This document shows positions 33,030-40,948 of a stretch of 64,000 bases of DNA, one piece after another. The notes beneath the pieces are model-generated. The model saw nothing but the letters and a program-made list of their open reading frames with translations, was not told the origin of the DNA and searched no databases. The DNA is from QWHO01 sp039809865 (lineage in GTDB: Bacteria > Vulcanimicrobiota > Xenobia > Xenobiales > QWHO01): contig JBDHVW010000010.1 in assembly GCA_039809865.1 (NCBI GenBank), positions 77,229 through 141,228 on the forward strand, in the 5' to 3' direction. The position numbers and the translations under genes were made by a program. Every line of letters begins with the position of its first letter. The first letter of the stretch is position 1.

Positions 33030-36000
33030 CTATTCCGGCTCCTCGGAATCGTCCTTGAGGCGTTTGCGCAAATCACGCCAGCTCTTGCCGCGCGGCTTGG
33101 CGGGCTCGGCCCCGTCTGCAGCAGCGCCGTCGCTCTCTCCCATCTTCTTCTCGAGCAGCCGGGAGGCGCCGAACTTGATCTTGGCCGGCTTCTCCTCCTC
33201 GGCGACGGCCGCTACGGGAACCGGCTCCGGCTCGGGCGTGCGCTCGGGGGCGACCTCCGAAACCGGCTCGGGCTCGGGGGGCTTCTCGGCCTCCACCAGC
33301 GACTCGGCCGCAGCCGCCACAGTGGCCACCGGCTCGGTCGCCACCGGGTCCTCGGAGGTGGCCTCGGCACTCACGGGCTCGGCTGCGGCCGGCCATTCCT
33401 CGGAAGGGTTCTTCTTCAGCTTGACCGTGGAGCCCAGCTTGTCGTGGCGAGCGCCCTTCGCGTCCTCGCCGGGCTCCTCTTCTGTCTTCTCGACCGGGCG
33501 CGGCTCGGCCTTGCCGAACTCGGGGCGCGCGCCGAACTCAGCCCGCTTGGCGACCAGGGGCTTGACCGGAGCCGCCTCCTCGGGCTCGGGTGCGTTCTCG
33601 GGCTCCTCGGGCTTGTCCACCAGCACCGGCCCCGCGATCAGCGTCTCGCCCTCACCGTCGGCGGCCGCTTCGGCCTCCTCGGCACCGCTCCACTTGCGGC
33701 GCAGGGCCGCGGCCCGCTCGACCACGCGGGCGTAGAGCTCCTGCCCGGCCTCGGCCTGGATGCGGCGTGCTTCCTCGGGCGACGAGAACGGCTCGAGGCC
33801 CATGGCCTTGAGTCGGTCCGCCACCCCGTCCAGCGACGCCTTCTGGTGCCGGTAGAACTGCGAGGCGCGCAACCGTACGAACCGCCATCCGACCCGCTCC
33901 AGAACGGTCTCGCGGTAGATGTGCTGGCCCAGTTTTCCGGGGGGATAGTCCCGCTCGCCGTCGCACTGCAGCGCCACGCGGCCGCCGCGGCCCTCGACCA
34001 CGAGGTCGAGCTTGTAGGTGCCCACAGCGTGGTGCACCAGCACCCGGTAACCCAGCGAGGTCAGGTGTTTGTACACGATCTCCTGGAACTTGAACTCGAA
34101 CTCCGGCTCCTCGGAGTGGCCCGCCTGCTTCTCGGTCAGGATGTAGGGGTTCTGGGCGTGCCGGATGAGCTTCAGGCGCAGGTCGCCCTCTTTCAGCTCC
34201 GTGTCCGGGTCCATCGAGTAGACCACCCACATCTGGTTCCGCGCGCGCGAAGCGGCCACGTTGAAGCGCTTCACGAACATCTCCTGCGTGCGCAGCGAGA
34301 GCGGTCCGTCGGGGGCCGTATCGACCATCGACAGGAAGATGATGTCGCGCTCGTCGCCCTGGAACTGAGCCGGCGTGCCGCAGACCACGCGCCGGCGGCC
34401 ATACTCGGCCAGCGACAGGTGACGCGTCAACAGTTTGTCGATCGCCAGCGCCTGGTCCTCGCCCACCAGGCTGATCGCTCCCATCGAGTAGCCGGCATAT
34501 TCCGGCTGCTCGGCGCAGGCGGCCAGCAGCGAGGCCACTTCCAGAGCCTCCTCGTGGTTGACCTTCTTGGCCGGCTCGGTGCACACGACGCGATGCGCCA
34601 CCGTCGGCGGAGCCACCCGCACGCCGCTGCGCTCGCGCAGGGGCTGCACCTCGCCCTCGTAGCAGAGGTTGTTCGAGAAGGCGATGATCTCGGGCACCGA
34701 GCGGAAATGCTCCAGCAGGCGGATGGTGCCGCCAAAGGAGCGCCGCGCCAGGTCGTAGACCGAGGTCTTGCCGTCGAACAACTCGCTGTTGGGAACGTCT
34801 TTGAGGTAGCGGTCGATCAAACCCTCGATGGCCTGGGCCGACTGACCCACGACCTCGGGGGAGACCTGCTCGTGGTCGCCCACGACCAGCACCTCGCGAC
34901 CGAGCGCGAAGGCGATCAGGCTGGTGAGGTCGCTCTGCGAGGCCTCGTCCAGGATGACCACGTCGAAGAGCGTCTCGCCCGGCTTGTAGCTCTCGGCCAC
35001 GCGCGAGATCGGCATGATCCAGACCGGCACCGACTCACGGCACTCGGCCAGGCGCTCGCGCGCCTTGGCTTTGAGGAGCGGAGCCCGCTTGCCCTTTCCG
35101 GTGCCGATCTTGCGCATCAGGTCCAGCCACCCGATGAGGGCCTGCTGCTGACGCATTCCGGTGCGGCGCAGCTGGGCCGACCAGGTGAGATTCTCCACGA
35201 ACGAAGCCGTGGCGTCCTGAAGCTGCTGACGCAGACGGGTGATCTCTTGCTGGAGATCGTCCAGGCTGAGCTCGGCGAAGCTGTCGAGCAACTGAGCCCA
35301 CTGGCGATGCTGCCAGGCCACCTCGGGGTCGCCCGGGGGCTTGGGCTGGTTGTGGGGCGGGGTGCGCTCGAACACGGCCTCGGCCCAGCCCGGGGCTTTG
35401 CGGCGCAGGCGCTCGAGATAAGCGTCGCGGCGCAGCTTGTGAGCCTTCTGCTGGTGCAGCACCACCAGGCGGTTCCAGGCCTCGGCATAGCTTTCGGCGT
35501 TCTTGGCCAGGACGGCCTCGCGCAGGCGCTCCACCACGCCGCCGTGGTCCTCTTGCTCGGGCACGTCAAGAGTGGTGAGCAGATCTTCGCGACGCTTGTC
35601 GATCAACCGGCACTCCACCCAGGCCACGCGAGCCTCCACGACGGGCTCGAGGTGCTCCTTCAGCGTATCCCTGAGCCGCAGGATGTCGCCCTGCGGAGCC
35701 GGATTGGGGGGCACGCGCTCCTCCAGGATACCCCAGCGCAGCCCGGTCTGGTCCATCGCCTTCTTGGTCTCTTCCCAGGTGTCGGTCCAGTGCAGGCTCT
35801 TCTGAATGCGGGCCACGTGCTGCGAGGCCGTGTCCTCGGGGCGCTCGCCCAGATCGGCGGCGGTCGGCACGCTGGCGGTGCCGGGGCTCATAGCCAGCCA
35901 GCGGCCCACCTGGCGGTCCCAACGCGCGCGCAGTTGCTCGCGCTTTTGCTGAATGGAGATCAGCGCTCCCACCGCTTCCATGTCGTCGGCCGTCTTGGGC

Positions 36001-38153
36001 GCTCCCCCGCCCACGCGGATGCCCGTAAGCAGCTTTTTCCAGTTGCCCTTGGTGAAAAGCTCGATGCCGGTGATCGACTTGCCGGCCCGCAGGTGAGCCA
36101 CGATCTCGGCGCAGGCGGTGGCCTGGGTGGCCAGCGGCAGATCGCATTCGAGCGTGGGTCCGACCGCCATGACCTGACGCTCCAGGTGGGCGATCTCCTT
36201 ACGGGTGGTCTCGATGAACTTGACCAGGTCTTGCCACGACTCGGCGTGCTCGCCCCCGGCCAGGCCGGCGCGGATGACCTCGCGCTGCAGCACGTCCGCG
36301 TCCACCAGCGGCCCCATGGCCGAATGGACCGCGTCTTTCAAAGCTTGCAGGCTCTCCAGATCCTGGTCCGAGCCGGTCCAGAGACCCGCCTCGAAGCGGT
36401 CCGAGTGCTCCTGCAGCACCCCGCGGCGCTCCAGATCGGCCACGAAGCGGCGCTCGGAGGGAACTTCCTCCAGCGGCACAAGCCGGCCCTGAAGGTCGTG
36501 CTCGTCTTGAGGCGTAATGAGCGCGTTCAGCGCGTACAGCTCGGTGATCTCCTCGAGCGACAAGGGCAGTTGCTCGCCCGTGGGCACGGGACCGGTGATC
36601 CAGTCGTTGATCCCGCGCCCCTCGGCGATCTCCTGAGCGGCCCGGGTGGGGTGGATGGTCTCGCCGTCCAGCCTGGGAATCGGGTCGTATTCAGCCGTGC
36701 GCGCTTCGATGAGCCGCTCCTCGGCGGCCGACAGGCGCGACTTGATGTCCATGCGGCGCTCGCCGTAAGTATTGGCCAGGCGCTCGAGCTCTTCGGCGTC
36801 GCTGGAGCTGAACAGGTTGACCATCCCCTTGACGGCCTCCTCGAGCTGCACCTGCGACTCGCCCTCGTTGTCCAGCACCGAGACGCAGAGCGGCCGGACC
36901 TGGGGACTGATCATCTCGCGCACCACGCGCAGCGCTTTGGTGCGATGGCTGGTGACCAGCAGGCTCTTGCCCTCGGCCAGCAGGTGGCCCACCAGGTTGG
37001 CGATGGTGTGGGTCTTACCGGTTCCGGGAGGACCCTGCACCAGCACGGTTCCGTGCGCCACCAGGCGACCCGCCACGCGCTCCTGCTCGGGATTGGCCGG
37101 CATGGTGTAGAGCGGGTCCACGTTGCCCACCGGATCCACGCGCGTCGCGGGCCCCTTGGACTCGAAGATCTCGCCCTCGGCATCGATGTCGAAGCCCACC
37201 ACGCGGGTCAGCGCGGGCGGAAGCTGCTCGAGGGTCGGCAGGGCCTCGAGAAACGCCTCGATGGCCGAGCTGAAGCCCATGGAGCGGTTGCCCAGGTAGA
37301 TGACGGGATCGCGTGCCAGCTGGGGCTTGGCTTTGGCCCCACCCAGGTCTTTGGCGCGCTCGGAAATCTTTACGCCGGGCCACAGCAGCTCGAGGACCGA
37401 CTTGAGGGGGTCGGCATCCTCGGTGTTGGCCAGCGCGTGGCGGGCCTCCCCGATCGTGTCCTGGGACAGGTCGAAACGCTGGAGAAGAGCGCTGTAAAGA
37501 CCGGGCTCGCGATCCGTCTCGCGAAAGATGAACTCGGCCCGCTCGGGCTCGAACTCCATGTTGAGCTTTTGCAGCACCACCGGATGCTCGATGGTGCCGT
37601 GCTCGTCCTTGACCTTGATCAGCCCCAGCCCCACGACCAGCTCGACGGTCTCGGACTCGCGCTCCAGGCGGCCCCAGACCTCCAGCAGGTTGTCGAACAG
37701 CTCGTGCACGTCGTTGGCCGCCAGTGCTGGCTGCTCCCAATTCTTGCGCTCTTTCATCCAGTTTTTCAAAGCCGCCGGGCGGGCCGAATCGGCGTCGAAG
37801 GCAACCATCGAGCCGCCCTTCTTTTTGCGCACGAAGGCCGTCACGGTGCCGTCCAGCTTGTCCCACCCGGGCTTGAGCCAGCCGTCGAGCTCGGCGGGGA
37901 GCTCGGGACAGGGGACCTCCTTGGGACGTCTCACCCGCAACAGGAAATCCTCGGCTTCCTCGCGCGCATCCAGGGGCAGCGGCCCGAGGGTCACGGCCGG
38001 ATGCTTGGGCAGCTCGTTCAGCCTCAGCTTGAACGGGTATTCGTCGAGATCCAGACAGGGTGGAGTGTTGAGGCGCTGGACGGCCAGAAGGTAGTCGAAC
38101 AGGCGGCGGATTCGCTCACGGGCCTGTCCGCGAAGGTCGGTTGCGGAAGACAT
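33030..38153 (-). CDS. Large SF1 (COG1112/Upf1-like) helicase with C-terminal nuclease domain
   Basis: 1707 residues from the ATG at 38153; a TTG at 38171 would add six. Walker A is GPPGTGKT (about 374-381), Walker B is DVVILDEASQ (about 1063-1072), and motif VI is NVAASRARNQMWVVYS. The roughly 690 residues between motifs I and II, largely helical, are typical of AAA_11/AAA_12 helicases. After the helicase comes YKLDLVVEGRGGRVALQCDG (near 1380-1400), a PD-(D/E)xK-like core resembling the MTES_1575 restriction-endonuclease-type domain, then VGWRFVRLRASQF. The last 250 residues are acidic Ala/Glu/Pro low complexity. Related COG1112 helicase-nucleases occur in anti-phage systems such as Mokosh. 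This one stands alone, so defence is a hypothesis. Confidence 0.85.
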   Translation of the reverse strand: MSSATDLRGQARERIRRLFDYLLAVQRLNTPPCLDLDEYPFKLRLNELPKHPAVTLGPLPLDAREEAEDFLLRVRRPKEVPCPELPAELDGWLKPGWDKLDGTVTAFVRKKKGGSMVAFDADSARPAALKNWMKERKNWEQPALAANDVHELFDNLLEVWGRLERESETVELVVGLGLIKVKDEHGTIEHPVVLQKLNMEFEPERAEFIFRETDREPGLYSALLQRFDLSQDTIGEARHALANTEDADPLKSVLELLWPGVKISERAKDLGGAKAKPQLARDPVIYLGNRSMGFSSAIEAFLEALPTLEQLPPALTRVVGFDIDAEGEIFESKGPATRVDPVGNVDPLYTMPANPEQERVAGRLVAHGTVLVQGPPGTGKTHTIANLVGHLLAEGKSLLVTSHRTKALRVVREMISPQVRPLCVSVLDNEGESQVQLEEAVKGMVNLFSSSDAEELERLANTYGERRMDIKSRLSAAEERLIEARTAEYDPIPRLDGETIHPTRAAQEIAEGRGINDWITGPVPTGEQLPLSLEEITELYALNALITPQDEHDLQGRLVPLEEVPSERRFVADLERRGVLQEHSDRFEAGLWTGSDQDLESLQALKDAVHSAMGPLVDADVLQREVIRAGLAGGEHAESWQDLVKFIETTRKEIAHLERQVMAVGPTLECDLPLATQATACAEIVAHLRAGKSITGIELFTKGNWKKLLTGIRVGGGAPKTADDMEAVGALISIQQKREQLRARWDRQVGRWLAMSPGTASVPTAADLGERPEDTASQHVARIQKSLHWTDTWEETKKAMDQTGLRWGILEERVPPNPAPQGDILRLRDTLKEHLEPVVEARVAWVECRLIDKRREDLLTTLDVPEQEDHGGVVERLREAVLAKNAESYAEAWNRLVVLHQQKAHKLRRDAYLERLRRKAPGWAEAVFERTPPHNQPKPPGDPEVAWQHRQWAQLLDSFAELSLDDLQQEITRLRQQLQDATASFVENLTWSAQLRRTGMRQQQALIGWLDLMRKIGTGKGKRAPLLKAKARERLAECRESVPVWIMPISRVAESYKPGETLFDVVILDEASQSDLTSLIAFALGREVLVVGDHEQVSPEVVGQSAQAIEGLIDRYLKDVPNSELFDGKTSVYDLARRSFGGTIRLLEHFRSVPEIIAFSNNLCYEGEVQPLRERSGVRVAPPTVAHRVVCTEPAKKVNHEEALEVASLLAACAEQPEYAGYSMGAISLVGEDQALAIDKLLTRHLSLAEYGRRRVVCGTPAQFQGDERDIIFLSMVDTAPDGPLSLRTQEMFVKRFNVAASRARNQMWVVYSMDPDTELKEGDLRLKLIRHAQNPYILTEKQAGHSEEPEFEFKFQEIVYKHLTSLGYRVLVHHAVGTYKLDLVVEGRGGRVALQCDGERDYPPGKLGQHIYRETVLERVGWRFVRLRASQFYRHQKASLDGVADRLKAMGLEPFSSPEEARRIQAEAGQELYARVVERAAALRRKWSGAEEAEAAADGEGETLIAGPVLVDKPEEPENAPEPEEAAPVKPLVAKRAEFGARPEFGKAEPRPVEKTEEEPGEDAKGARHDKLGSTVKLKKNPSEEWPAAAEPVSAEATSEDPVATEPVATVAAAAESLVEAEKPPEPEPVSEVAPERTPEPEPVPVAAVAEEEKPAKIKFGASRLLEKKMGESDGAAADGAEPAKPRGKSWRDLRKRLKDDSEEPE

Positions 38154-38295
38154 AAGTTCGGGGAGATTCAAAGCAACCTACCGCATGTCCTACCGGAACA
38201 CGCGGCACGGTAACAAACTGGTCACAAATGCGCCCGGTCACTCGGTTTATAGCAGGAGATGGGGGTGGTTTGCCTCCCAGAACAGGAGTTTGCCC

Positions 38296-38505
38296 ATGCC
38301 GGGTCTTATCGAGCGTCGTCAGGAAATCGAGTTGGCGAGGTCGTTTCTATGGGAGGATCGCAGCGCCGAGCTGGCCGGGTTGAGCCTGTTGCTCGGGATC
38401 GACATGTGCGAGAAGCTGTGCGCCTGCGAGCGCCGCTGTATGCTGCTCCATCCTCACGTGGGGCCGCACGAGTGTTGCCAGGGGCACCTCTGGGCCCAGG
38501 GCTAG
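38296..38505 (+). CDS. Small Cys/His-rich protein
   Basis: 69 residues, ATG at 38296 with CAGGAG nine bases upstream. An N-terminal amphipathic helix (ERRQEIELARSFLWEDRS) leads to a Cys/His cluster, CEKLCACERRC, then HPHVGPHECCQGH. Six Cys and four His within 33 residues suggest a metal-binding or disulfide-rich mini-domain. It reads divergently from the helicase and ends with a 4 bp convergent overlap with the thioredoxin-like gene. No family recognised. Confidence 0.5.
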   Translation: MPGLIERRQEIELARSFLWEDRSAELAGLSLLLGIDMCEKLCACERRCMLLHPHVGPHECCQGHLWAQG

Positions 38506-38834
38506 GGTAAACCCGACTCGAGGTCTTCGAGGGTCACGAACTTGTCCCAGGTGTGGAGCACGTTCCCCTTGGAATCCAGCAGCACGATGTAGGGGGTGGC
38601 CGACTTGGGGTTGTACTTGCTGTACTGCTTGTAAACCGGGGCGTCCGTCTTGTCCACGTCGACCTGAATGCGATCGACGTTCTTGTGGTGGGCGAAAAAC
38701 TTGTCCACCGAGGGCTTCATCTTGGCGCTCCACGGGCACCAGTCGGCCCGGAACCAGACCAGCCGGTAAGTGGTCTCGGCTTGGGCCGGGAGCCAGGTGA
38801 GCAAGAGCAGGACCAGCAGAGCCAGGCGTTTCAT
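38502..38834 (-). CDS. Secreted thioredoxin-fold protein with a single active-site Cys
   Basis: 110 residues from the ATG at 38834, which begins a signal peptide (KRLALLVLLLLTWLPAQA); a longer frame to 38990 lacks support. The domain has the thioredoxin signature FRADWCPWSAKMKP, in which the second Cys of CxxC is Ser (Cys33-Pro-Trp-Ser36), and the cis-Pro loop SATPYIVLLDSKG. It would be periplasmic. A CxxS thioredoxin fold cannot form the usual internal disulfide and is more likely an isomerase-like, mixed-disulfide or chaperone protein than a dithiol reductant. Confidence 0.82.
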   Translation of the reverse strand: MKRLALLVLLLLTWLPAQAETTYRLVWFRADWCPWSAKMKPSVDKFFAHHKNVDRIQVDVDKTDAPVYKQYSKYNPKSATPYIVLLDSKGNVLHTWDKFVTLEDLESGLP

Positions 38835-38973
38835 GAAAAAACCTTTCTGCCGCCCATGGGCCTCTCCTTCGTGAGCCAGCTCACAGATCGATCGGAAAGC
38901 TTGTGTTAATCTCGGGCTTGTGGGGAAGCCCAGACCGGAGAGCGGCGGGCAACACGCGACAGGAGCCCTCCGA

Positions 38974-39183
38974 ATGACCGACAGCCGCATAACGCCATCC
39001 CCCGCGCATCAAGACGACAGCGACGGCCCCGAGTTCATCCGCCCCTACCGCGAGGAGATCGACGTCCAGGGCTGGGTGAGTCGCATCGCCAGCGTGCCCG
39101 GCACCTCGCGCCCGCAACCCGCCTCGATGTGGAAGACGTTGCGCCTGGCGCTCACTCTATCAGTTGCAGCTTCAGCGAAGTGA
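38974..39183 (+). CDS. Possible small protein
   Basis: 69 residues with AGGAG at 38961-38965 correctly spaced from the ATG. It is hydrophilic at first (EFIRPYREEIDVQGWVSRI) and ends abruptly in a short hydrophobic stretch (WKTLRLALTLSVAASAK) that runs into the 3' end of the convergent gene at 39152. It may be a real small protein or the remnant of a longer membrane protein whose end was lost when the next gene arrived. Confidence 0.35.
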   Translation: MTDSRITPSPAHQDDSDGPEFIRPYREEIDVQGWVSRIASVPGTSRPQPASMWKTLRLALTLSVAASAK

Positions 39184-39580
39184 CGCTGATGCGGTACGTC
39201 TGACCTTGCAGAGCGAAGCAAAACACCGGCGGCGGGCTGCCCTGGGCCAGGACCAGGCGCGGGCTCGTCAGCTCCTGATACCCCGCCGTGGGCGGACCCA
39301 CCACCTGAAAGTAGAGGATCAGGTTTTCGGTGCCGGTTTCGCGCGTGACCGAAAGGGTGACACTGGTCGCCGCCGGCATGCCTTGCAGTTCCAGCGGGCG
39401 TGGGACGCTCTCTTGCACCCAGAAGCTGCGCTGGTCCAGCACCTCGGTCCCCTGGCGCAGAATCTCTAACTGAACGCGGTAGCGCCTGAGCTCGGCGTGG
39501 GCATTTTGGGTAAGCAGCAGCAGGATTAACACAAGGTCGAGGAGATTATGGGGATTTCTCTGGAGATTAGGGAGATTCAT
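39152..39580 (-). CDS. Secreted beta-rich protein with self-complementary start region
   Basis: 142 residues with a signal peptide (LLDLVLILLLLTQNAHA) and a beta-rich mature domain (YRVQLEILRQGTEVL, SVTLSVTRETGTENL, RISVTSLKLQLIE). No family recognised. The ATG at 39580 has a good Shine-Dalgarno GGAGATG (39595-39589). Codons 2-4 contain AATCTCC, the exact complement of the repeated GGAGATT elements around the ribosome site, so the start may be masked by a hairpin. It follows the ATP-grasp gene on the same strand by 68 bp. Confidence 0.6.
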   Translation of the reverse strand: MNLPNLQRNPHNLLDLVLILLLLTQNAHAELRRYRVQLEILRQGTEVLDQRSFWVQESVPRPLELQGMPAATSVTLSVTRETGTENLILYFQVVGPPTAGYQELTSPRLVLAQGSPPPVFCFALQGQTYRISVTSLKLQLIE

Positions 39581-39625
39581 TTTATAATCATCTCCACAAT
39601 CTCCAAAATAATCTCCTGAATCTCC
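39541..39625 (-). promoter_or_regulatory. GGAGATT/AATCTCC inverted repeat cluster around a start codon
   Basis: Read on the minus strand, three GGAGATT copies (39625-39619, 39616-39610, 39604-39598) and the Shine-Dalgarno GGAGATG precede the ATG at 39580. Three AATCTCC copies (39577-39571, 39568-39562, 39547-39541) follow inside the coding region. Several mutually exclusive hairpins can form, some hiding the ribosome site. A role in translation control is inference. Confidence 0.6.
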
Positions 39626-39648
39626 TCGACCCTCGCTTGCGGCTCGGC

Positions 39649-40842
39649 CTACATGGGTTTGTCGGTCGGCGGCGCCACCGCCAGGACCTCGTGCGTCAAA
39701 CGCTCGTTGTAGTCGTGCAAGAGCTTCGTGATGGTGTCGTGGCGATTGCTGGCCATCACCAGGCCGGCGTGGAACTCCTCGCTGAGGCGCCAGACGACCT
39801 CACCGGCGGTAAAGCCGGAGAGGTCGGGGGACTGGTGGCGGGAGAGGCAGAGCAGAAGCCCGGCGTTGTCGTTGCGGCGCTTGGGCACCTTGTAGGGCTC
39901 CCCGCGCAGGTAGGCGGCCTCGAGCCGGGCCCACTCGCGCCAGAGGTCGATGCCGGAAGCTGCCTCCACCTCCACGTCGAGGTGCGCGCCGCACACGCGG
40001 GCGGCCATCTCCAGGAAGTAGAGCCGCCCGTCGTGGCCCTGGATGAACTCGGCATGGGTCACGCCGCGCTCGAGACCCAGACCCAGCACGACGCGCTCGT
40101 TCATCTTCTTGAGCTCGGCCAGGATCGGATCGTCGTGAGCGATGCTCTGGCTGATGAAGACCCCGCCCTTGTTCCATACGTCGAAGGGCGGACGCCAGTA
40201 GCGGTGGGGCTGGGCGAACAGCATCTTGTGGCCGTATACGATGGAGTCGACGTGCAAGACCTGACCGGGCACATACTGCTCGAGCAGGTAGTAGGAGTGG
40301 TCGTCACCCAACTCGCTGACGGCCTGCCAGACCTCGAGCTCGGAGTTGAGCTTCTTGATCTTGACCGAGCCGGCCTCGGCACGCGGCTTGAGCACCCACG
40401 GCGGACTGACGCGGCGGGTAAATTCATGGATCGCGTGGTGATTGAGCACGTGCACGTAATCGGGCTCGTTGACGCCGACCTCGCGGGCGCACACCCGCAT
40501 GGCCAACTTGTCCCGGAAGTTGCGAGCGGTGGTGTCGCCCATGCCCGGGATGCGCAGATGCTCGCGCAGCGAGGAGGCCAGGCTGACGGAATAGTCGTCC
40601 AGCGCGATGATTCCGTCGAACTTCCGGCTGCGGGCCAGATAGCTGACGGCCCGTGTCACCGCGGTCACGTTCTCCAGGTCGGGCATGAAGAAGCGCTCGT
40701 CCAGCGTGTCCGGCCAGGGCTTGTGACGAATGGACTCCTCGGCCAGGAGCACCGTGCGGCAGCCGAGGCGATGGAACTCGTCGATCAGCCGGTTGCCTTT
40801 GAAGTAATGGGACAGCAGCAGGAATGTGAGCGGTTTTTGCAT
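39649..40842 (-). CDS. ATP-grasp carboxylate-amine/thiol ligase
   Basis: 397 residues from the ATG at 40842 (a longer frame to 40878 is possible). An N-terminal pre-ATP-grasp Rossmann part (MQKPLTFLLLSHYFKGN) is followed by the ATP-grasp fold: lysine strand WVLKPRAEAGSVKIKKL, linker EQYVPGQVLHVDSIVYG, and Mg-ligand region GRLYFLEMAARVCGAHLDV. The family joins a carboxylate to an amine or thiol via an acyl phosphate, as in biotin carboxylase, carnosine synthase-like and peptide-ligase enzymes. Substrate unknown. No peptide-natural-product genes flank it. Confidence 0.83.
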   Translation of the reverse strand: MQKPLTFLLLSHYFKGNRLIDEFHRLGCRTVLLAEESIRHKPWPDTLDERFFMPDLENVTAVTRAVSYLARSRKFDGIIALDDYSVSLASSLREHLRIPGMGDTTARNFRDKLAMRVCAREVGVNEPDYVHVLNHHAIHEFTRRVSPPWVLKPRAEAGSVKIKKLNSELEVWQAVSELGDDHSYYLLEQYVPGQVLHVDSIVYGHKMLFAQPHRYWRPPFDVWNKGGVFISQSIAHDDPILAELKKMNERVVLGLGLERGVTHAEFIQGHDGRLYFLEMAARVCGAHLDVEVEAASGIDLWREWARLEAAYLRGEPYKVPKRRNDNAGLLLCLSRHQSPDLSGFTAGEVVWRLSEEFHAGLVMASNRHDTITKLLHDYNERLTHEVLAVAPPTDKPM

Positions 40843-40948
40843 GTTCTGAAGTCCTTTGGCGTGGAGAACCCCTGGCAAACTTTTAGCGACGACAGGAGCG
40901 GTCGCTAGATTTGCCAGGGGCTCTCACGGGGTTGGCCCTACGCGAGGG

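Noticed and set aside
32937..38213. Very long open frame (over 1700 codons) on the plus strand
   Set aside because: It is antisense to the helicase-nuclease gene, has His/Leu/Gly/Arg-rich composition typical of high-GC complementary frames and no domain.
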